Below, one piece after another: positions 30,130 through 34,520 of a DNA stretch of 34,520 nt (position 1 is the stretch's first letter; every line of letters begins with the position of its first letter). Source of the stretch: Nocardioides sp. (GTDB taxonomy: Bacteria > Actinomycetota > Actinomycetes > Propionibacteriales > Nocardioidaceae). The DNA lies in the NCBI RefSeq assembly GCF_030655615.1, contig NZ_JAURVJ010000027.1, positions 1-34,520 of the forward strand, read 5' to 3'. Under the pieces are notes generated by a model that saw only the letters and a program-made list of their open reading frames with translations, was not told the origin of the DNA and made no database searches. The position numbers and the translations under genes were made by a program.

Positions 30130-31725
30130 TCAGTCCTCGTGGTGGCGGCGCAGGCCGTAGGTGAGGCCGTCGAGCAGGGCCTCCCACGAGGCCTCGATGA
30201 CGTTGTGGCCGACGCCGACCGTGACCCACGACGACGCGCCGTCGGAGGTCTCGATGAGCACACGGGTGATCGCGTCGGTGCCGTGGCCCTGGTCGAGGAT
30301 GCGGACCTTGTAGTCGACGAGGTCGAACTTCGCGACCTCGGGGAAGGCCTGGACGATGGCGGTGCGCAGCGCGGAGTCCAGGGCGTTGACGGGACCGTTG
30401 CCCTCGCCGGTGACGACGTAGCGCACGCCCTCGGCGGTGAGCTTGACCGTCGCCTCGGAGACGGCCTCGTCGGCGACGCCCCGGTTGGCGAGGGTCTCGG
30501 TGATGACGCGCCACGACTCGACGTCGACGTAGGCCGGCCTGCGGCCCTCGACCTCCTCGACGAGCATCAGCTCGAAGGAGGCGTCGGCCGCCTCGAAGGT
30601 GTAGCCGCGCTGCTCCATCTCCTTGACCCGCGCGGTCACCCGGGTGACGAGCTCGCGGTCGCCGGACAGGTCGAAGCCGAGCTCGCGGCCCTTGAGCTCG
30701 ATCGTCGCCCGGCCGGCCATGTCGGAGACGAGGAGGCGCATGTCGTTGCCGACGCCGACCGGGTCCATGTGCTGGTAGAGGTTGGGGTCGACCTTGATGG
30801 CGCTGGCGTGCAAGCCGGCCTTGTGGGCGAACGCCGACGTGCCGACGTAGGGCTGGCGCGAGGCCGGCGCGAAGTTGGTGACGTCGGCGACGGCGTGGGC
30901 GATCCGGGTCGACTCGGCGAGCAGCCCCTCCGGCAGCACCTCGCGCTCGAGCTTGAGCTCGAGGTTGGCGACCACCGTGATGAGGTCGGCGTTGCCGGTG
31001 CGCTCGCCGTCGCCGTTGATGCAGCCCTGCACGTGGGTGGCACCGGCGTCGACGGCGGCCAGGGTGTTGGCGACCGCGCAGCCGGTGTCGTTGTGGCAGT
31101 GGATGCCGACGCGGACACCGGTCGTCTCGATCACGTCGTGGACGACGTCGGAGACCCACGGCGGGAGCATGCCGCCGTTGGTGTCGCACAGCGCGATGAC
31201 GTCGGCGCCGGCGTCGTACGCCGTCCGCAGCACCTCGAGGGCGTAGTCGCGGTTGCGCCGGTAGCCGTCGAAGAAGTGCTCGGCGTCGAGGAAGACCTGC
31301 TGGCCCTCGGCCCGCAGGTGGCTGACGGTGTCACGGATCATCTCGAGGTTCTCCTCGAGCGTCGTGCGCAGCGCGAGCTCGACGTGCCGGTCGTGCGACT
31401 TGGCGACGAGCGTGACGACCCCGGCCCCGCTGTCGCGCAGGGCGGCGACCTGCGGGTCGTCGGCGGCGCGCACGCCGGCCTTGCGGGTCGCGCCGAACGC
31501 CGCGAGCTTGGCGTGGCGCAGGTCGAGCTCGTCGACCGCGCGCCGGAAGAACTCGGTGTCCTTGGGGTTGGCGCCCGGCCAGCCGCCCTCGATGTAGCCG
31601 ACGCCGAGCCCGTCGAGCTGGCGCGCGATCGTCAGCTTGTCGGCGACGGAGAGGTTGAGCCCCTCCTGCTGCGCGCCGTCGCGCAGCGTCGTGTCGTAGA
31701 CGTGGAAGGCGCCGTGCAGGTCCAT
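30130..31725 (-). CDS. cimA: Citramalate synthase
   Basis: A 531-residue enzyme of the isopropylmalate synthase/homocitrate synthase family, of the long CimA type. It condenses pyruvate and acetyl-CoA to (R)-citramalate, giving 2-oxobutyrate for isoleucine without threonine deaminase. Motifs are [14 protein letters not shown] (residues 9-22), [58 protein letters not shown] and [11 protein letters not shown] LeuA-type dimer/regulatory domain fills the last 130 or so residues. The ATG at 31725 is chosen as the family-like start; an in-frame extension upstream would run through a terminator hairpin. A leader peptide with three Ile codons and a terminator lie directly upstream. Confidence 0.93.
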   Translation of the reverse strand: MDLHGAFHVYDTTLRDGAQQEGLNLSVADKLTIARQLDGLGVGYIEGGWPGANPKDTEFFRRAVDELDLRHAKLAAFGATRKAGVRAADDPQVAALRDSGAGVVTLVAKSHDRHVELALRTTLEENLEMIRDTVSHLRAEGQQVFLDAEHFFDGYRRNRDYALEVLRTAYDAGADVIALCDTNGGMLPPWVSDVVHDVIETTGVRVGIHCHNDTGCAVANTLAAVDAGATHVQGCINGDGERTGNADLITVVANLELKLEREVLPEGLLAESTRIAHAVADVTNFAPASRQPYVGTSAFAHKAGLHASAIKVDPNLYQHMDPVGVGNDMRLLVSDMAGRATIELKGRELGFDLSGDRELVTRVTARVKEMEQRGYTFEAADASFELMLVEEVEGRRPAYVDVESWRVITETLANRGVADEAVSEATVKLTAEGVRYVVTGEGNGPVNALDSALRTAIVQAFPEVAKFDLVDYKVRILDQGHGTDAITRVLIETSDGASSWVTVGVGHNVIEASWEALLDGLTYGLRRHHED

Positions 31726-31765
31726 CGGAGTGCTCTCTGGTCGGGTGCTGCTGTGTTCGGGCAAC

Positions 31766-31792
31766 AAAAAACCTCCCGGGGTGACGGGAGGT
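31766..31792 (-). terminator. Attenuator terminator ahead of cimA
   Basis: On the minus strand ACCTCCCG (31792-31785) pairs with CGGGAGGT (31778-31771) across a 6-base loop. A run of six T ends at 31766. It is a canonical intrinsic terminator placed 41 bases before the cimA start and after the leader peptide, so by default it would stop transcription of cimA. Confidence 0.9.
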
Positions 31793-31793
31793 G

Positions 31794-31818
31794 GCGCACC
31801 GAGCGGGGCTCGGTGCGC
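31794..31818 (-). promoter_or_regulatory. Pause hairpin (1:2) of the cimA leader
   Basis: GCGCACCGAG (31818-31809) pairs perfectly with CTCGGTGCGC (31803-31794) across a 5-base loop. The first arm begins inside the stop codon of the leader peptide. A ribosome stalled on the Ile codons would cover it. The freed second arm contains GGTG (31800-31797), which can pair with CACC (31793-31790) at the base of the terminator. That competing pairing is only four base pairs. Confidence 0.65.
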
Positions 31819-31847
31819 TAGCGAATGATGATCGTGCGGTGCTGCAT
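31818..31847 (-). CDS. cimA leader peptide with Ile-Ile-Ile
   Basis: A 9-codon open frame, MQHRTIIIR, ending in TAG. The three consecutive isoleucine codons are ATC ATC ATT. It is followed immediately by a pause hairpin, a terminator with a T-run and the gene for citramalate synthase, the entry enzyme of threonine-independent isoleucine synthesis. The ATG at 31847 is preceded by CACGAT 7 bases upstream, in line with leaderless starts elsewhere here; an in-frame ATG at 31856 would add three residues. The layout is that of ribosome-mediated attenuation: scarce Ile-tRNA stalls the ribosome and lets transcription continue into cimA. Confidence 0.8.
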   Translation of the reverse strand: MQHRTIIIR

Positions 31848-31898
31848 GCCGACCATCGTGCCACGTCGCGGCCAGCGACGGCAGACGTTCCACGGGCG

Positions 31899-31916
31899 GT
31901 TGAGCGTTCGCTCAAC
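31899..31916. promoter_or_regulatory. TetR-type operator between cimA leader and TetR gene
   Basis: GTTGAGCGTTCGCTCAAC is a perfect palindrome with 8-base arms and a 2-base centre. It lies 20 bases upstream of the TetR start and overlaps the likely -35 region (TTGAGC, 31900-31905). It is also about 50 bases upstream of the cimA leader on the other strand. Autorepression by the adjacent TetR is the simplest reading. Confidence 0.8.
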
Positions 31917-31924
31917 TCCCGGCG

Positions 31925-31930
31925 TACCGT
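31925..31930 (+). promoter_or_regulatory. -10 box of the TetR gene at 31937 (leaderless)
   Basis: TACCGT ends 6 bases before the GTG at 31937. TTGAGC within the palindrome, 19 bases upstream, could be the -35, so operator and promoter overlap. Confidence 0.5.
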
Positions 31931-31936
31931 GACGAC

Positions 31937-32566
31937 GTGACCGACACCCGCCAGCGCCTGCTCGAGGCCACCGCCGAGACCCTGCGCCAGGACGGCATCG
32001 CGGGCGTCTCGGCGCGCACCGTGGCGGCCCGGGCCGAGGTCAACCAGGCGCTGGTCTTCTACCACTTCGGCACCATGCCCGAGCTGATCCAGGCGGCGAC
32101 GCGGGCGGCGGTCGACGAGAACGTCGACTACTACCGCGAGCAGTTCGCCCACATCGGCTCGCTCGCCGAGCTGCTCGAGGCCGGGCGCGAGCTCCACGAC
32201 CGCGAGCGCGAGACCGGCAACGTCGCGGTGATGGCCCAGCTGATGGCCGGCGCCCAGCAGGACCTGCTGCTCGCCGAGGCGGCGCGCTACGCGATGGCCC
32301 GCTGGTGCGAGCAGATCGAGGCCGTGGTCCGCCGGCTGATGACCGGCAGCCCGCTCGCCGAGGTCGTCGACCCGGCCGGGCTGGCGCAGATGATCAGCGC
32401 GGTCTTCATCGGCCTCGAGCTCTATGACGGCGTCGACCCGGTGGGCTCGCGCGCGGCGCTCGACGCCGTGGAACGTCTCGTCGTGCTCGTCGACGTCGTC
32501 GAGGACCTCGGCCCGGTCGCGAGCCGGGCGCTGCGCTCCAGGCTGCGCAAGGCCTCAGCGCGGTGA
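31937..32566 (+). CDS. TetR family transcriptional regulator
   Basis: A 209-residue regulator. The helix-turn-helix occupies about residues 1-50: TRQRLLEATAETLRQDGIAGVSARTVAARAEVNQALVFYHFGTMPEL. The C-terminal domain (DYYREQFAHIGSLAELLEAGRELHDRE, MAQLMAGAQQDLLLAE) resembles regulators of envelope or efflux functions, but no ligand can be named. GTG at 31937. The perfect palindrome at 31899-31916 is very probably its own operator. It is divergent from the cimA leader, and its 3' end overlaps the response-regulator gene by 12 bases. Confidence 0.92.
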   Translation: MTDTRQRLLEATAETLRQDGIAGVSARTVAARAEVNQALVFYHFGTMPELIQAATRAAVDENVDYYREQFAHIGSLAELLEAGRELHDRERETGNVAVMAQLMAGAQQDLLLAEAARYAMARWCEQIEAVVRRLMTGSPLAEVVDPAGLAQMISAVFIGLELYDGVDPVGSRAALDAVERLVVLVDVVEDLGPVASRALRSRLRKASAR

Positions 32567-33232
32567 CACCACGCCGTGGTCGAACGCGAAGACCACGGCC
32601 GCCGCCCGGTCGCGCAGCCCGAGCTTGGCGAACACGTGCCCGACGTGGGTCTTGACGGTCCCCTCCCCCAGCACCAGCCGTGCGGCGATCTCGCCGTTGC
32701 TGAGGCCGGTGCCGATCAGCGCGAGCACCTCGCGCTCGCGCGCGGTCAGCACGTCGAGCGCGGCCGGGTCGCCGGTGGCGACCGAGCCAGGAGCCCCGTC
32801 GCGGTAGGCGGTGAGCACCCGCCGGGTCACGGCCGGGTCGAGCCACGAGCCGCCGTCCGCCACCTGGCGGACCGCGCGCTGGAGGTCCTCGGCGGGCACG
32901 CCCTTGAGCAGGAACCCGTCGGCACCGGCCCGCAGCGCCCCGGCCAGCACCTCCTCGTCCTCGAACGTCGTGAGCACGAGCACCGGCGGCGGGTCGTCGA
33001 GGGCCGCGAGCCGGCGGGTCGCCTCGACGCCGTCGATGCCGGGCATCCGGACGTCCATCACCACGACGTCGGGTCGCAGCTCGCCGACCGCGGCGACCAC
33101 GCCGGCCCCGTCGCCGAGCTCGCCGACGACGTCGAAGCCGTAGGAGGCGCGCAGGATGCCGCGCAGGCCGGCGCGGATCAGCTCCTGGTCGTCGACGAGG
33201 AGCACCCGGATGGTGGGTCCGTCGTAGGTCAT
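32555..33232 (-). CDS. LuxR/NarL family response regulator
   Basis: A 225-residue two-component regulator. The receiver domain is residues 1-125 with the acidic pair D14/D15, the phosphoacceptor D60 in VVVMDVRMPG, T in LTTFEDEE and K in FLLKGVP. The LuxR-type helix-turn-helix is at about residues 155-220 (LTAREREVLALIGTGLSNGEIAARLVLGEGTVKTHVGHVFAKLGLRDR). The ATG at 33232 overlaps the kinase stop (ATGA), so kinase and regulator are cotranslated. The target genes are not evident; no ABC transporter follows. Confidence 0.95.
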   Translation of the reverse strand: MTYDGPTIRVLLVDDQELIRAGLRGILRASYGFDVVGELGDGAGVVAAVGELRPDVVVMDVRMPGIDGVEATRRLAALDDPPPVLVLTTFEDEEVLAGALRAGADGFLLKGVPAEDLQRAVRQVADGGSWLDPAVTRRVLTAYRDGAPGSVATGDPAALDVLTAREREVLALIGTGLSNGEIAARLVLGEGTVKTHVGHVFAKLGLRDRAAAVVFAFDHGVVSPR

Positions 33233-34317
33233 GACGGCAGCACCGCCTCGACCCGCCAGCCGGCGTCGTGGGGTCCGGCGGTGAGCGCACCGCCGAGGGC
33301 CTCGGCCCGTTGCCGCATCCCGACCAGGCCGCTGCCCTCGCGGACCGGGGCGTGCGGCGTACCGGCGCTGTCGACGACGACGCGCGTACGGTCGCGCGCA
33401 ACCTCGACGCGGGCCGCCGTGGCGGCACCCGGCGCGTGGCGGGCGGCGTTGGTGAGGGCCTCCTGGAGGATGCGGTAGACGGTCAGCCCCTCGGTGGCGG
33501 TGAGCGACGACGGGTCGCCGACGACGGTCCAGTCGACGGGAGCACCGGCCCGGTCGAACGAGGCGACCAGGTCGCCGAGCTGGGCGGCGCCGGGCAGCGG
33601 AGCGGTGTCGGCGGCGTCCTTCATCAGGCCGACCACGGCACGCACCTCGGCCAGGCTCTGCTGGGCGAGCCGCTCGGCCTCGGCGAGCGAGGCCGCAGCC
33701 TCGACAGGGTCCTCGTCGAGGGCGAGCCGGGCGCTGGTGACGTGGAGGAGCGAGACGGTGAGCGCGTGGCCGATGACGTCGTGCAGCTCGTGGGCGATCC
33801 GGTTGCGCTCCTCGGCGGCGGCCCGCTCGGCCAGCCCCGCCTGGGCCTCCTGGAGCGCGGCGAGCAGCTGGCGCTGGCGCCGCGCCATCACGCACGCCAC
33901 GGCGGTGAAGACCGTGCCGAAGGTCCACGGCCCCCAGCCGGGCTCGGAGAGCTCGACGGCCCACTGGACCCCGAACCCGACCAACAGGACGCCGGTCAGC
34001 ACCGCGGTGGGGACGACGTCCGCCACCAGGGCCACCCAGCCGGCGAGCACGCACATCGTGAACCACCCGATGTTGGCCGGCTGGCCCGCGCAGACGACGT
34101 AGACGGCACCGGCGGCCAGGCCGAGGCCGACCGCGGCCGGCCAACCGGAGAGCGGGCGCAGCGCGACGACCGCCGTCAACCCGACCCCGACGATCGCCGC
34201 GACCGCGCCCACCACGAGCGGGCGCGGCCCCATCGCCACGCCGACGGCGAGGAGCAGCGCGATGGCGGCCGGCGTCGACATGCGCAGCGTCCGCTCGAAG
34301 GGGGTCACGACGACCAT
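33229..34317 (-). CDS. Sensor histidine kinase (NarL-partner type)
   Basis: A 362-residue membrane kinase. The N-terminal 150 or so residues hold about five or six hydrophobic segments with very short loops and no obvious extracellular sensor. They are followed by the HisKA_3 dimerisation domain with the phospho-His H179 in ERNRIAHELHDVIGH. The ATPase domain has YRILQEALTNAARHA (N-box) and GSGLVGMRQRAEALGG (G-box). The ATG at 34317 is preferred because GGGGAGA precedes it; a GTG at 34308 and an in-frame extension to 34398 are alternatives. It phosphorylates the regulator encoded next. The short-loop sensor suggests sensing within or at the membrane, as in cell-envelope stress kinases. Confidence 0.92.
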   Translation of the reverse strand: MVVVTPFERTLRMSTPAAIALLLAVGVAMGPRPLVVGAVAAIVGVGLTAVVALRPLSGWPAAVGLGLAAGAVYVVCAGQPANIGWFTMCVLAGWVALVADVVPTAVLTGVLLVGFGVQWAVELSEPGWGPWTFGTVFTAVACVMARRQRQLLAALQEAQAGLAERAAAEERNRIAHELHDVIGHALTVSLLHVTSARLALDEDPVEAAASLAEAERLAQQSLAEVRAVVGLMKDAADTAPLPGAAQLGDLVASFDRAGAPVDWTVVGDPSSLTATEGLTVYRILQEALTNAARHAPGAATAARVEVARDRTRVVVDSAGTPHAPVREGSGLVGMRQRAEALGGALTAGPHDAGWRVEAVLPS

Positions 34318-34399
34318 TCTCCCCGCCCTCGCCCTGGGGCGCATCGGTCCGGGGGCAGAGGTCGGCCTCTCCCCCTGGTCAGACCGGCCTGCACCCACG

Positions 34400-34520
34400 G
34401 TGGTCGAGCCGCGGGGACGACGTCACCGCGCGTCGAGACCCCCGCAGGTGCACGTCAACCCGGGTACGCCGGCTGCGGGGATCTCGACACGGGCTCGCCG
34501 AGGGCTCGCCCCTAGACCAC
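34400..34520. repeat. Intergenic inverted-repeat element at the window edge
   Basis: Outer arms GTGGTCGAG (34400-34408) and CTAGACCAC (34512-34520) are complementary with one mismatch. Inner arms, 34433-34447 and 34473-34487, match at 14 of 15 positions (TCGAGACCCCCGCAG). The loop contains CACGTCAACCCGGGTACG. It begins upstream of the histidine kinase and may continue past the window. No gene is visible from 34318 to the end. Confidence 0.6.

Noticed and set aside
31726..31850. T-box riboswitch ahead of cimA
   Set aside because: No T-box sequence or specifier stem was found. The short Ile-rich frame followed by two hairpins fits ribosome-mediated attenuation instead.

Overview
The window is a 34.5 kb piece of a very GC-rich chromosome with densely packed genes, frequent GTG starts and 1-4 base stop/start overlaps. 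Gene content and the style of the intergenic repeats point to a high-GC Gram-positive actinobacterium, most likely a Nocardioides-like member of the Nocardioidaceae. This placement is inference from content; no marker comparison could be run. The region looks like ordinary chromosomal backbone: there is no integrase, transposase, phage gene or CRISPR array.

Layout, left to right. 1-900: 5' part of an Ada-AlkA alkylation-repair protein (minus). 1002-2222: LytR-CpsA-Psr cell-wall protein. 2223-2811: gene-free, repeat-rich stretch. 2812-3069: tRNA-Gln and tRNA-Glu with a strong terminator (minus). 3136-6424: operon FAH-family hydrolase, gltX, CPBP protease (minus). 6486-7909: DNA-glycosylase-family protein and a membrane protein (plus). 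7920-9893: DszC-like flavin monooxygenase and AmiS/UreI channel (minus). 10065-16022: iron box, desABCD hydroxamate siderophore operon, DUF2087 protein and pentapeptide-repeat protein (plus). 16123-20251: complete bioB-bioA-bioF-bioD operon (plus). 20248-23990: eutB, eutC and an ethanolamine permease (minus). 24042-24153: tandem stem-loop repeats. 24189-25357: MerR-VOC fusion regulator plus a VOC protein (minus), divergent from a small unknown gene (25424-25729). 25737-28270: FMN reductase, amidase and an AAC(2')-I-type aminoglycoside acetyltransferase (minus). 28335-28856: small secreted cysteine-containing protein. 28993-29589: TetR regulator. 29586-31847: P-loop kinase-like protein and citramalate synthase, the latter behind an isoleucine-codon attenuator (minus). 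31937-32566: second TetR with its own palindromic operator. 32555-34317: two-component system (minus). 34400-34520: start of another inverted repeat.

How the genes work together. The des operon would convert lysine to cadaverine, hydroxylate and acylate it, and condense it into a desferrioxamine-type siderophore under DtxR/IdeR iron control. The bio operon covers pimeloyl thioester to biotin. EutB/EutC with the permease import ethanolamine and split it to acetaldehyde and ammonia without any visible microcompartment genes. CimA opens the citramalate route to isoleucine, and its leader reads Ile-Ile-Ile before a terminator.

The most notable regulatory signals are the cimA attenuator (31766-31847), the MerR-type promoter with exactly 19 bases between -35 and -10 and a 17-base palindrome in the spacer (25364-25394), two further operator-like palindromes (28278-28299 and 31899-31916), and a recurring pattern of a -10 hexamer 6 or 7 bases before the start codon, which suggests that many transcripts here are leaderless.
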